Of a stretch of 64,000 nt of DNA, positions 15,533 to 24,179 are shown in pieces. Under the pieces are notes generated by a model that saw only the letters and a program-made list of their open reading frames with translations, did no database searches and had not been told where the DNA came from. The stretch's first letter is position 1. Each line of letters opens with the position of its first letter. The position numbers and the translations under genes are program-made. The DNA is from Firmicutes bacterium HGW-Firmicutes-9 (GTDB taxonomy: Bacteria > Bacillota > Clostridia > Christensenellales > CAG-138): assembly GCA_002841395.1 (NCBI GenBank), contig PGZM01000003.1, positions 1-64,000 on the forward strand. Direction: 5' to 3'.

Positions 15533-16193
15533 ATCCGATCCCCCGAACAGTTTCAATGATTCTGCTTTCCTCCATGTCGTGGATCTTATTTCTCACATAG
15601 CGCACATAGACATCCACGACATTGCTGTTGCCTGCGTAGGAATAACCCCAAACGTGCGATAAAATTTGATCCCGCGTGAGCACGATATCGCGATTTCGCA
15701 AGAGATATTCCAGCAGATCGTACTGCGTCTTGGTCAGCTCAATGGCTTGGCCCGCGCGCATCACCTGCCGCGAAGAGAGCGACAGCGTCAAATCACCCAA
15801 GGTGAGCATGTCCGAGTTGCCCGACTGCGCCGCGGGTTCCGCATTTCGCAGCACCATGCGGATGCGCGCCAGCAGCTCTTCGATGTGAAACGGCTTTGTG
15901 ATATAGTCGTTTGCGCCGAGGTCGAGGCCGTTGACTTTCTCCATCACGGCGTCCCGCGCGGTGACGAGAATTACGGGAACAGCGCTGGTTTTACGGAGGC
16001 GGCGCAGCGCTTCCAGACCGTTGAGCTGCGGCAGCATCACGTCCAGCAGCACGAGGTCAAACGCGCCGGTCAGCGCGCGTTCCAGACCGCTCGCGCCATC
16101 GGGGCAGCTTTCGACCTGATAGCCTTCGTGCTCCAGTTCCAGCTTGAGAAAGCGAACAATCTCGGACTCGTCCTCAACGATCAATAGTCGCAT
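15501..16193 (-). CDS. OmpR/PhoB-family response regulator
   Basis: 230 residues. Receiver domain 1-115 with acidic Glu7-Asp8, phospho-acceptor Asp51 in LLDVMLP, Thr in VTARD and Lys in TKPF. The C-terminal winged helix (about 130-228) includes LTKTQYDLLEYLLRNRD and the recognition-helix region VDVYVRYVRNKI. First gene of a two-gene operon with the kinase. A palindrome overlapping its likely promoter suggests autoregulation. The start at 16193 gives the family-typical MRLLIVEDE; a longer frame to 16211 has no advantage. Confidence 0.9.
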   Translation of the reverse strand: MRLLIVEDESEIVRFLKLELEHEGYQVESCPDGASGLERALTGAFDLVLLDVMLPQLNGLEALRRLRKTSAVPVILVTARDAVMEKVNGLDLGANDYITKPFHIEELLARIRMVLRNAEPAAQSGNSDMLTLGDLTLSLSSRQVMRAGQAIELTKTQYDLLEYLLRNRDIVLTRDQILSHVWGYSYAGNSNVVDVYVRYVRNKIHDMEESRIIETVRGIGYVIRDKTRKE

Positions 16194-16228
16194 AGTTTTC
16201 CGCCTTTGCATCGTTACAACTGTGATTG

Positions 16229-16258
16229 ACCTGAACCAATGTGTTCAGGTTTATTATA
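16229..16258 (-). promoter_or_regulatory. Response-regulator operon promoter with palindromic operator
   Basis: On the minus strand a TATAAT -10 box sits at 16258-16253. Directly downstream is the palindrome ACCTGAAC-6 bp-GTTCAGGT (16229-16250), which would cover the transcription start. The -35 box is poor, suggesting need for an activator. The binding protein is not known. Confidence 0.5.
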
Positions 16259-16291
16259 TGCCATTTTTTTGTAGTTTTACATGAAGATTGC

Positions 16292-16366
16292 ATGAGAATG
16301 TGATTCATAGGGCTGCAAGACTGCTGTTTTCATCCAATTCTCATGAAACACCCAAGCGTTTCTCAT
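16292..16366. promoter_or_regulatory. Repeated TTCTCAT boxes between the divergent genes
   Basis: TTCTCAT occurs at 16338-16344 and 16360-16366, exactly 22 bp (two helical turns) apart in direct orientation, and once inverted at 16292-16298. OmpR-family regulators bind direct repeats at such helical spacing. The boxes lie upstream of the exported glycosidase gene, a possible target of this two-component system. This is inference. Confidence 0.35.
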
Positions 16367-16406
16367 CTGCCGAGCATATGATTGCTCCAACAGGGGGAAG
16401 AGATGC

Positions 16407-17465
16407 ATGGCAGGTCGCAGGAAGAGAAGAAAAGTAAAGCTGTCCTTTGCGGGAATTGTCGTATTGGACATCGTGATTTTCGTATTCTTTACGTTAATTC
16501 TGGTCTCATTGATTCTCGTCTCCAGATCCAATAGACATCAGGCTGCCGCGCTCTCCAGTGAGGTTGGTACGCAGTCAGTTATCGTGATGTCCAGCAGCGA
16601 GACCGCATCCGCGCCGCCGAGTATTACGCCGATTCCTGTAATTATTGATCCCGCGATCGTGGATGAGGAGACGGGAAACACTGATTTGGAAAAGCTACAG
16701 GAAACTGAGGCACCAACGATTTCAGGCGATTTTTCCGCAACATTTCCGGCGCAGGACACAGGCGTGGGTACGCTGGATAGCTATCAAACCGACACGGTAC
16801 GCATCGCAATCCGTCGCGAGCAGGCATACAACGCTACCTATTTCGTCGCCGATGTGTGGGTGAAAAATATCGACGCATTCCAAACTTCACTGGCAAAGAA
16901 TACGTACGGCACAGGGCAGCATGAGATGCCGCTTGACATCGCAAATCGCACGAAAGCAACGTTTGCAGTCACGGGAGATTATTACAGCGCGCATAAAGAG
17001 GGTGTGGTTGTCCGAAACGGTCAGCTCTATCGCGATGTGATGAGCAACGATGTCTGCATCCTACGAACGGATGGAACGATGCAGATCTACAAAAAAGGTT
17101 CATTTTCCTCCATCGATACCATCGACGAAACCGTTTGGCAGGCGTGGTCGTTCGGCCCCGCGCTGGTTGAAAACGGCACCGCCAGCGATACATCCGGCAG
17201 CAACGTCAGGGTGAAGAATCCGCGCAGCGCAATCGGTTATTATGAACCGGGACACTACTGCTTTATCGTGGTGGATGGGCGGCAAAAAGGTTATTCGGCT
17301 GGCATGACGCTGGATGAGCTGGCGCAGACGTTTGTTTCGCTGGGTTGTGAAACCGCCTACAATCTGGACGGCGGGGCCACGGCGATGATGGTTTTTCAAG
17401 GCGAGCTGGTCAACCAACCGGCCAACGGTGGCCGCTCTTCCAGCGATATCATCTGCTTTTCGTAA
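16407..17465 (+). CDS. Membrane-anchored phosphodiester glycosidase (NAGPA domain)
   Basis: 352 residues. A basic N-terminus (RRKRRKVK) precedes one membrane helix at about 12-40, so the rest is outside the cell. A Ser/Thr/Pro-rich linker runs to about 130 and a NAGPA domain fills about 130-352. Hallmarks are TFAVTGDYYS, NPRSAIGYYEPGHYCFIVVDGR and NLDGGATAMMVF near the end. Such enzymes hydrolyse sugar-phosphodiester bonds; in bacteria wall polymers or exopolysaccharide are likely substrates. GGGGGAAG lies just before the ATG. It is divergent from the two-component operon and may be under its control. Confidence 0.82.
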   Translation: MAGRRKRRKVKLSFAGIVVLDIVIFVFFTLILVSLILVSRSNRHQAAALSSEVGTQSVIVMSSSETASAPPSITPIPVIIDPAIVDEETGNTDLEKLQETEAPTISGDFSATFPAQDTGVGTLDSYQTDTVRIAIRREQAYNATYFVADVWVKNIDAFQTSLAKNTYGTGQHEMPLDIANRTKATFAVTGDYYSAHKEGVVVRNGQLYRDVMSNDVCILRTDGTMQIYKKGSFSSIDTIDETVWQAWSFGPALVENGTASDTSGSNVRVKNPRSAIGYYEPGHYCFIVVDGRQKGYSAGMTLDELAQTFVSLGCETAYNLDGGATAMMVFQGELVNQPANGGRSSSDIICFS

Positions 17466-17483
17466 ATTTTGATCCATAATAAC

Positions 17484-17515
17484 AAGACCCGAGCGGCTTT
17501 CCGTCCGGGTCTTTT
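17484..17515. terminator. Terminator between glycosidase and HD-GYP genes
   Basis: Stem AAGACCCG with CGGGTCTT, followed by T residues on the plus strand. Confidence 0.7.
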
Positions 17516-17564
17516 GATTTATTCGTTCTATCGTTGCAATATGATGAAATCGGCTTGGCCAGCA

Positions 17565-20117
17565 TCAGGTATCAGGGTCTGCCTGAAACACAAAGCCTTG
17601 CTCGCGGAATAGCGAAACGCAATGATCCACGATTGCCGCGTCATACTTGACGCCTCTGCCGGATTCGATTTCGGCAAGCGCCGCGTCGATGCCGAGCGCG
17701 GGACGATACGGTCGATGCGAGGTCATTGCCTCAACGACGTCGGCAACGGCGAGAATGCGACTCTCGAGTATGATCTGATCGCCCGCGAGCTGGTTGGGGT
17801 AGCCGGAGCCGTCGAGCCGCTCGTGATGCTGGTGAATCATCGTGAGGATTTCGTTCGGCAGATCCATCTCTCGCACGATGCTGTAGCTATATTCTGCGTG
17901 CGTTTGCAAAATCTGATATTCGAGATTGGTGATCTTGCCAGGTTTGTTGAGAATATCCGACGCGATCTTGATCTTGCCGATGTCGTGAATCAGCGCGCCA
18001 TAGGAGAGGTTTGATATCGCCTCTTCGGAAAGACCGCATCGTCTGCCGATCTCGCAGGCAAGCTGGCGCACGCGCCGCTGATGTCCGGCTGTGTACACAT
18101 CCCGCAGCTCGCCGATCATGCTGATGGCGTTGATGGATTGCTCCAGCCGCTTTTTGAGGATCTCGTTGGACGCAAGCAGAGACTCGTGCTGCAGCTGAAT
18201 CTCCTGCTCCATCTGCTGGCGCTCCGTAATATCGCGAATCAAACCCTCGGAGCCGATGATTTCCCCCGCTGCATCTTTCAGATACTGCACATGCATGGAG
18301 ACCCATACGAGTGAACCATCGCCGCGCTTTCCTCTGCAAACATAATTTGTGACCTTGCCGTCCGCATGCAGCTTTTCAAGCATGGCAACGCGGTCACTCA
18401 CATCGAAATAGAGCGTCTTTGCGTTGACACGCAACATCTCCTCGACCGAAGGGAATCCATACATTTCCGCCATGCGCGGATTGAGCATCAGCAGCGTTCC
18501 ATCAAACTTCGACTGATAGAATCCGTCCTGCAGGTTGTCGAGGATGCGCTGGTTTTGATCCAGACTGCGCTTGAGGGTAAGCTCTGCCTCTTGCAGCTGC
18601 GTCATATCGGTGCCGATGCTTAGAACCGCTGATTCGCCGTCCCATTGAAACCGCCGCGCATAGATCAGCAGCGGTATGGGCGTCTTCTCACGCGTGTAAT
18701 GGATTACTTCAAACGTAAGCTCATCCTGCTCTTGCAGGATCTCGGAGCGTTTCTTGTTCTCTTCACTCGTCTGCGCGGACACCAGATCGTCGATATGCAT
18801 GGCAGAGAACTCGGCTTTTGTATAGTGGTGCAGACGGCAGGTATGTTCGTTTGCATAGAGAATCTTCCCAGTGTAATCAGACACGATGATGAGACCCGGC
18901 GCAGCGTCGCAGATATGCGCGAGGCGATCGATCTGCTCGCGGGTTGCTTCGCGCTCCAACTGATATCGCGTTTGCTCCGTGATGTCCGAAAACGAACAGG
19001 CGAACTGCATCGGAGCGGGCCGGTAAGCGGTCACATGGAAGTATTTATCGAGCGGGGCGGAATAGTTCTGGAATGTGATTGCCTCGCCTGTGAGCGCGAC
19101 ATGGCCATAGGTATCGATCCAATACTGCTCCGTATCGGGCAGCGCTTCCCGCACGGTTCTCCCGATGAGATCATCGGCGTTCAGCCCTGTCATCTGCTCA
19201 AATGCAGGATTGATCGCAAGATAGCGATAATCGACAGGTTTGCCGGTAGTATCGCAGATGATTTCGTGTAGCGCAAAGCCATCCAGCATCTTATGGAACA
19301 GAAGGCGATAGCTTTCCTGTGCTTTGCGCTCGGCAGTGATATCGTTCATGACGACATAGACTTGATACGGCTCCGTTTCGCCTTCCCGAAACAATGGCGT
19401 CGCGCTGACGGAAAGCCAGATATAATCCTTTAGAACGGCATTGTATACGCCCATAATGCGCGGTCCGCTCGGTTTCTTTGTGCGCAGAGCGACCATGGTG
19501 GTGTGCTCGCTGCCCGAAAGTGGCGATCCGTCCTCGTTGATGATGTTCCATTGCAAATCGAAGGAAGATCGGGTCAAAAGCTCTTCGTGTGACAATCCAA
19601 GCATGCGTTCTGCGGCAGGGTTTGCGGAGATGATCTTGCCATCTGCGTTTTGATAAACCACGCCTTGCAGCATGGTTTCAAACAGCCTGCGGAATTCTTC
19701 ATCCTTCTTCTTGCTTTCACGTTGTTGCTGAAGTACACGTGTTAGATCACGCACATGCGTTGCAATATAGGCTTCCTCACCCGAACGGAATAACACTGCA
19801 TTGACCATTCCACGAAAAAGGCTGCCGTCTTTGCGTCTGAAATCGATGACTTCGTTTTCTATCTTGCCCTGCTGTTCTGCGATTTGATAAAGCCGCGATT
19901 GATCGGCTGCATTGACATACAGATTTAAAGCGGTTGTGGTACTGCCGGTGGCTTCCTCCGCGGTGAACCCCGTCAGGCGGGTGAAGCTATCGTTGACCAT
20001 GCGAATCGTTCTGTCCGTTATGGTGGTCACAAGCGCGGCATCCGGGCTTGTTCGGAATAAAATTTGCAAGAAATCTTCTGAATTTGGCTCTGATGACGTC
20101 CATCTTTGATCCGGCAA
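17565..20117 (-). CDS. Multi-PAS HD-GYP domain protein (cyclic di-GMP phosphodiesterase)
   Basis: 850 residues, apparently cytoplasmic. About five PAS/PAC modules run from residue 15 to 640 (each with a GxxxxE or DITERK-type end), followed by an HD-GYP domain of about 180 residues. The HD motif is HDIGKIKI, followed by HAEYS, HHERLDGSGYP and ADVVEAMTSHRPYR, so the metal ligands and the GYP element are intact. It probably hydrolyses c-di-GMP in response to small ligands or redox state sensed by PAS domains. The start is TTG at 20117 with a near-perfect GGAGGTGATC upstream. It likely opposes the diguanylate cyclases at 12860 and 50315. Confidence 0.87.
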   Translation of the reverse strand: MPDQRWTSSEPNSEDFLQILFRTSPDAALVTTITDRTIRMVNDSFTRLTGFTAEEATGSTTTALNLYVNAADQSRLYQIAEQQGKIENEVIDFRRKDGSLFRGMVNAVLFRSGEEAYIATHVRDLTRVLQQQRESKKKDEEFRRLFETMLQGVVYQNADGKIISANPAAERMLGLSHEELLTRSSFDLQWNIINEDGSPLSGSEHTTMVALRTKKPSGPRIMGVYNAVLKDYIWLSVSATPLFREGETEPYQVYVVMNDITAERKAQESYRLLFHKMLDGFALHEIICDTTGKPVDYRYLAINPAFEQMTGLNADDLIGRTVREALPDTEQYWIDTYGHVALTGEAITFQNYSAPLDKYFHVTAYRPAPMQFACSFSDITEQTRYQLEREATREQIDRLAHICDAAPGLIIVSDYTGKILYANEHTCRLHHYTKAEFSAMHIDDLVSAQTSEENKKRSEILQEQDELTFEVIHYTREKTPIPLLIYARRFQWDGESAVLSIGTDMTQLQEAELTLKRSLDQNQRILDNLQDGFYQSKFDGTLLMLNPRMAEMYGFPSVEEMLRVNAKTLYFDVSDRVAMLEKLHADGKVTNYVCRGKRGDGSLVWVSMHVQYLKDAAGEIIGSEGLIRDITERQQMEQEIQLQHESLLASNEILKKRLEQSINAISMIGELRDVYTAGHQRRVRQLACEIGRRCGLSEEAISNLSYGALIHDIGKIKIASDILNKPGKITNLEYQILQTHAEYSYSIVREMDLPNEILTMIHQHHERLDGSGYPNQLAGDQIILESRILAVADVVEAMTSHRPYRPALGIDAALAEIESGRGVKYDAAIVDHCVSLFREQGFVFQADPDT

Positions 20118-20158
20118 ATGATCACCTCCTAGTCGCGATTCGGCACATATTAGTTTCC

Positions 20159-20187
20159 ATTGTATGGGGGTAATAAGCTTCTGTCAA
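20159..20187 (-). promoter_or_regulatory. Promoter of the PAS-HD-GYP gene
   Basis: On the minus strand TTGACA (20187-20182) and TACAAT (20164-20159) are 17 bp apart, about 42 bp before the start codon. Confidence 0.75.
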
Positions 20188-20306
20188 TCTGTCGGTTTTT
20201 ACACGACTCGCACAAGATTATGCGGCGATGATGCATAAATAGCGGTGCAGTGTATAACGGGAGACATCAGCGATCAGCCGAAGCAGATCGTTTTTTTATC
20301 AGGTGT

Positions 20307-20334
20307 TTGCCGAAACGCAGTTTACGGGTATAAT
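20307..20334 (+). promoter_or_regulatory. Promoter of the MgtC-like gene
   Basis: TTGCCG (20307-20312) and TATAAT (20329-20334), 16 bp apart, leaving a leader of about 60 nt. Confidence 0.55.
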
Positions 20335-20400
20335 ATACATATCATTTATAAGAATTCCGAAGAATAAATGGATACAGGATCTATCGAAAGGAGTGCTTCA

Positions 20401-21090
20401 ATGCTGGATTTCTCCATCGATTGGCTGCAGGCGCTCTCCATGCTCGTGCGCGTTGCGCTCGCGGCTGTGCTTGCGGGTATCATTGGCTATGAGCGCGAGC
20501 ATGTTCAACGCAACGCCGGCATGCGCACACATATCCTCGTCGCAATCGGTGCGGCGCTCGTGATGTGCAGCGGAGAGTTTTTGATGTCGCAGTTTCCGAA
20601 TTCAAGCATCGATCCCGCCCGCATCGGCGCGCAGGTGGTCAGCGGCATCGGCTTTCTCTGCGCGGGCACCATCATCAAAGAGGGCATCTCGGTGCGCGGG
20701 CTCACCACGGCAAGCAGCCTGTGGTGCGTTTCCTGCGTGGGTCTCGCGGTAGGAACCGGCAACTATATGGTCGCGATTGCAACCACGGTTCTGATTCTCA
20801 TCGTACTGCGCGTGCTGCGCACAATGGCGCACAGCCGCAGACAAAAGGCGAATCGCCTCGTGCTGCAAATCGTGCTGTCGATGGAAGGGCAGAGCATTGT
20901 GCACTTGCAGGAGGATCTGGAGCGCATGGGCTGCGTGATCGACGAGTTCAGCTTCGCCATCGACACCAAGAACCTCAAGCGGCATGTCTACGCGCACTTG
21001 ACCCTGCCGGATCGCGAGAATCTTGCGCCGTTGATGGAAGGGCTTTCCCGCATCGAAGGCGTGGCCTCGGTCGAGTCGGTGTATGAGTAA
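20401..21090 (+). CDS. MgtC/SapB family membrane protein
   Basis: 229 residues. Four or five membrane helices occupy about 10-145, with the family signature IIGYEREHVQRNAGMRTHILVAIGAA split here by length and a second conserved stretch GIGFLCAGTIIKEG. A soluble C-terminal domain (about 150-229) resembles the ACT-like tail of MgtC. MgtC proteins help growth at low Mg2+ and modulate ATP synthase in pathogens; the role in this organism is unknown. GAAAGGAG lies before the ATG at 20401. It follows the divergent HD-GYP gene. Confidence 0.82.
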   Translation: MLDFSIDWLQALSMLVRVALAAVLAGIIGYEREHVQRNAGMRTHILVAIGAALVMCSGEFLMSQFPNSSIDPARIGAQVVSGIGFLCAGTIIKEGISVRGLTTASSLWCVSCVGLAVGTGNYMVAIATTVLILIVLRVLRTMAHSRRQKANRLVLQIVLSMEGQSIVHLQEDLERMGCVIDEFSFAIDTKNLKRHVYAHLTLPDRENLAPLMEGLSRIEGVASVESVYE

Positions 21091-21104
21091 GAGGGTATAA
21101 TTGC

Positions 21105-21180
21105 TCGGCAGGCCAAAGGGGTAACCCCTTTGGAGAACAAATTTATTTGCTCCGCAGGCCAAAGGGTAAACCCTTTGGAA
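21105..21180 (+). repeat. Two tandem copies of a hairpin-forming repeat
   Basis: Two 46-bp-spaced copies begin GCTC-GCAGGCCAAAGGG and each contains a near-perfect palindrome: CCAAAGGGG-TAA-CCCCTTTGG at 21113-21133 and CCAAAGGG-TAAA-CCCTTTGG at 21159-21178. The pattern resembles a dispersed intergenic repeat rather than a terminator, as no T run follows. Confidence 0.75.
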
Positions 21181-21202
21181 TCCCCGCTGGAATCTTGCAA
21201 AT

Positions 21203-21236
21203 AAAAAACTCTCCGAATTCAGTCGGAGAGTTTTTA
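21203..21236. terminator. Bidirectional terminator between MgtC-like gene and trxA
   Basis: Perfect stem AAAAACTCTCCGA/TCGGAGAGTTTTT with a 6-base loop. Confidence 0.85.
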
Positions 21237-21252
21237 TTTAAGTGCACGGAAC

Positions 21253-21564
21253 TTAACCTTCCAGCATCTGGAGGATGAAGGATTTGTTGCGCGCGCCGAC
21301 GGCTTTGTCCGCGACATCGCCGTTCTCAAACACCATCAGCGTGGGAATGCTCATCACGCCATACTGGCTCGCAAGCTGCGGCTGCTCGTCGATGTTGACT
21401 TTTGCGACCTTGATGCCGCTGTTCTCCGCGGCGATCTCTTCTACAATCGGGGAGACCATGCGGCAGGGCCCGCACCACGGTGCCCAGAAATCGACCAGAA
21501 CCTTCTTGTCGCTCTCCAGAATCTCTTCCTTAAAATTCGCGTTGGTGATATTCACAACAGCCAT
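21253..21564 (-). CDS. trxA: Thioredoxin
   Basis: 103 residues, the standard length. The redox motif WAPWCGPCR is canonical, with the cis-proline in SIPTLMVF and the family Asp in VDFWAPW. It reduces protein disulfides in the cytoplasm with a thioredoxin reductase not seen in this window. The ATG at 21564 is chosen because GGAG sits 8 bases upstream; a GTG 9 bases earlier lies too close to that site. Single gene with its own terminator. Confidence 0.95.
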   Translation of the reverse strand: MAVVNITNANFKEEILESDKKVLVDFWAPWCGPCRMVSPIVEEIAAENSGIKVAKVNIDEQPQLASQYGVMSIPTLMVFENGDVADKAVGARNKSFILQMLEG

Positions 21565-21766
21565 TTTGACCACTCCTCATACAAAAATTCGCTTCGGGTA
21601 CAAAAACGTATCCCTGTTTTTAGTATAACGGATGCGATTGAATCTTAAAAGGCAATCTGTCAATATGACGCAAAAAAGCAACAATTGACGCGCGCTTGCG
21701 TTGCGTTTTTTATCCGCTTGCGGTAAAGTGAAGCAAATAACGCGACAAGCGGGAAAGGGAGCGCCG

Positions 21767-22672
21767 ATGCGAACGCTGACGTATACCGCAACACCAGCCG
21801 ACGAAGGCCGTACGGTGCAGAACATTCTGCGCCGCGAGTTGGCGTGCTCGGAGTCGCACATCTCCCGCCTGAAGCGTCGCGAAGAGGGTATCCTGCTGGG
21901 CGGCATGCGCTGTTATGTGACCGCACGTGTCAAGGCAGGCGACTTGCTCGCCGTCGAAATCGGCGACCTGCCGGATGGCCACATCGTGCCGATTGCATAT
22001 CCGCTCGATGTTATATATGAGGACGACGATCTGCTGATTCTCAACAAACCCGCGGGGATATCCGTGCACCAGAGCACACGAGACCCGGAGGAAATCACGC
22101 TGGAAAACGCGGTCTGCCACCATCTCGGCGGCTTGATCAGCCCGCATCCGGTCAGCCGGCTGGATCGCGGCACATCGGGACTCATCGCGTTTGCCAAGAG
22201 CGGTTATGTGCACGAGCGACTGCGGCGGCAGATGCACACAAGCGCGTATGCGCGCGTCTATCTCGGCATCGCCTGCGGCATTGTCACACCGGCAAGCGGT
22301 GTAGTCGAACTGCCGATCGGCATGGCGGAAGGCTCGACCTTTCAGCGCGCGATATGCGATGGCGGACAGCGTGCGCGAACGGAATATGAAACGCTTACCG
22401 CGAACGAACAGTATACGCTCCTGCGGCTCGTACCGCGCACGGGGCGGACGCATCAGCTGCGGCTGCACATGTCGGCTGTCGGCTATCCGCTCGCGGGGGA
22501 CTGGCTCTACGGCGTGGAGGATCGCGCGCTTATCGCACGGCCAGCGCTGCATTCGTACGAGCTGTCGCTGACACACCCGATCGCAGGCAAACATATACAT
22601 CTGACTGCGGAGCTGCCGGAGGATATGCGGCGGTTGATCGACCTGCCCAAAACGTTGGAGGAGATAACATGA
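21767..22672 (+). CDS. RluA-family pseudouridine synthase
   Basis: 301 residues. An N-terminal S4-like RNA-binding segment (about 1-65) is followed by the synthase domain. The catalytic loop is HPVSRLDRGTSGL, where RLD holds the catalytic Asp; many relatives have HRLD, here Ser replaces His. The later RTGRTHQLRLHM and AGDWLYG motifs are typical. It isomerises uridine in rRNA or tRNA; which site cannot be told (RluD-like by layout). The start at 21767 has AAAGGGAG upstream. It overlaps the DUF4180 gene by ATGA. Confidence 0.88.
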   Translation: MRTLTYTATPADEGRTVQNILRRELACSESHISRLKRREEGILLGGMRCYVTARVKAGDLLAVEIGDLPDGHIVPIAYPLDVIYEDDDLLILNKPAGISVHQSTRDPEEITLENAVCHHLGGLISPHPVSRLDRGTSGLIAFAKSGYVHERLRRQMHTSAYARVYLGIACGIVTPASGVVELPIGMAEGSTFQRAICDGGQRARTEYETLTANEQYTLLRLVPRTGRTHQLRLHMSAVGYPLAGDWLYGVEDRALIARPALHSYELSLTHPIAGKHIHLTAELPEDMRRLIDLPKTLEEIT

Positions 22673-23034
22673 ACATCAAACAGTTGGAACAAAACGGGAT
22701 TTTGATCGCGCAGGTTGAGAGCGAAGAGTCGTTGATTACCGATGTGCAGTCCGCGCTGGACCTGATGGCGACGGTGCGCTATGAAACGGGAGTCGACCAC
22801 ATGATTCTGCCGAAAGCCGCGCTTGACGAGCGCTTTTTCGTGCTCAGCAGCGGGCTTGCGGGCGACATCCTGCAAAAGTTTGTCAATTACCAGCTGAAAG
22901 TAGCCATCGTCGGGGATTATGCCGGCTACACGAGCAAAACATTGCGCGATTTCATCTATGAGAGCAACAATGGAAGCCACGTGTTCTTTGTACCTACTAT
23001 AGATGAAGCATTGGAAAAGCTTTCCCGCGTATAA
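22669..23034 (+). CDS. DUF4180 protein
   Basis: 121 residues with the DUF4180 hallmarks: paired pattern DVQSALDLMATVRY, FFVLSSGLAGDILQKFVNYQ and SKTLRDFIYESNNG. Function unknown; related to STAS-like folds only by speculation. Translationally coupled to the pseudouridine synthase gene by a four-base overlap. Confidence 0.82.
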   Translation: MNIKQLEQNGILIAQVESEESLITDVQSALDLMATVRYETGVDHMILPKAALDERFFVLSSGLAGDILQKFVNYQLKVAIVGDYAGYTSKTLRDFIYESNNGSHVFFVPTIDEALEKLSRV

Positions 23035-23036
23035 TC

Positions 23037-23068
23037 AAAAAAACTGCGCCGTACGGCGCAGTTTTTTT
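23037..23068. terminator. Bidirectional terminator
   Basis: A 22-base perfect palindrome centred on CCGTACGG between A and T runs, separating the DUF4180 gene from the convergent DUF1330 gene. Confidence 0.85.
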
Positions 23069-23080
23069 GTTTTGATTGGA

Positions 23081-23371
23081 CTAGTTTTTGCCGCGAACGA
23101 GCACCGAAGTGCAGTGCGCGCCCGCTAGCCGGTGCGCGAGTATCTCGCGATACTCCGGCGAATCATACCAGAGCCGGAACGACGGCTCATCGGGAAACTC
23201 GATGATGACCATTCGGCCATCCTCCGGCGTGCCCTCCAGGGGAATTGGCGAGCGATCAACCGCGAGATAGCGGCCATTGTAGCGCGCGAACACCTCGTCG
23301 CATTTGTCAAGATAGCGCTCGTATTCTGCTTCGTCATGAATCAGAATTCGCGCCACAAAATAGCAGGACAT
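23081..23371 (-). CDS. DUF1330 family protein
   Basis: 96 residues forming one ferredoxin-like alpha/beta domain of DUF1330: YFVARILIHDEAEYERY at the start, RMVIIEFPDEPSFRLWYDSPEY in the middle and a C-terminal TSVLVRG. Function unknown; dimeric alpha-beta barrel relatives include oxygenase-like proteins. GGAGG lies 6 bases before the ATG. Probably co-transcribed with the membrane protein gene 12 bp upstream. Confidence 0.8.
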   Translation of the reverse strand: MSCYFVARILIHDEAEYERYLDKCDEVFARYNGRYLAVDRSPIPLEGTPEDGRMVIIEFPDEPSFRLWYDSPEYREILAHRLAGAHCTSVLVRGKN

Positions 23372-23383
23372 AGTTGCCTCCGG

Positions 23384-24019
23384 TTAGATGATGCCGAGCG
23401 GGACGAGCACCGCGAGCAGCACGATGTTGACGCAGACCAGCGAGAGGATCCACTTTTTCTGCGTTTTGGGCTCCTTGTCGTAGATCAGGTAGCTCGCAAG
23501 GAAGAACGGGATATAGGTCGTGATGAACACGGGAATTGCGCCCCACCACTTATAGACCCAGATGAACGCGGGCGTGGAGGCAAGGAAGATCTCCACCAGC
23601 GAGAAGAACAACGCGCTACCGATGGCGAATGCGACGCGGTTGTTGACGCCGAGAATCTTCATGTCCTTGTCTGCGGGCAGCAGTTTGGAGGTAAAGCCCG
23701 CGACGGCGAACATCATCGAAAGCTCCCAGCTCACGCCGATAAGCAGGATGTAGCTCGTGCTTTCCGGCGATACTGTCCAAAGCGCGTAACCCGTGAAATG
23801 GCAGATGACGGCGTTGGTGATTTCATACAGCCAGTGCACGCTGTAGAGCATCACGGCGGCTGCGATGGCCTTGTAGTTCTTCTTGTGAATTTCGTCCACA
23901 TAGATCATCACCACAAACGCGAGGATTGCGATGAACGTCCAGTTGAAGTTGGCTGTGCTGCGCACGGATTCCTTCGCAAGATCCGCAAGCGACTTGAGTC
24001 CGTCGTCTCCAAAGAGCAT
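23384..24019 (-). CDS. Polytopic membrane protein of unknown function
   Basis: 211 residues with about six hydrophobic helices (near 26-43, 52-72, 87-107, 126-147, 153-175 and 185-207) linked by short loops. No transporter or enzyme motif is recognised. The start at 24019 is set by GGGAGG upstream. It heads a probable two-gene unit with the DUF1330 gene. Confidence 0.65.
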   Translation of the reverse strand: MLFGDDGLKSLADLAKESVRSTANFNWTFIAILAFVVMIYVDEIHKKNYKAIAAAVMLYSVHWLYEITNAVICHFTGYALWTVSPESTSYILLIGVSWELSMMFAVAGFTSKLLPADKDMKILGVNNRVAFAIGSALFFSLVEIFLASTPAFIWVYKWWGAIPVFITTYIPFFLASYLIYDKEPKTQKKWILSLVCVNIVLLAVLVPLGII

Positions 24020-24179
24020 GGAACAAGTACCTCCCTGATATTTTTTTGTTGCAAGCAATGAAATAGAATCAAGTGAATTGACTGTGTTCATTTTAGCGCG
24101 ATGGACAACAACTGTCAATTTGTGTATTCTGATCGTGAAAATAAGTCTATTTGCGGGTAAATACAAAGGAGTAAATGAC

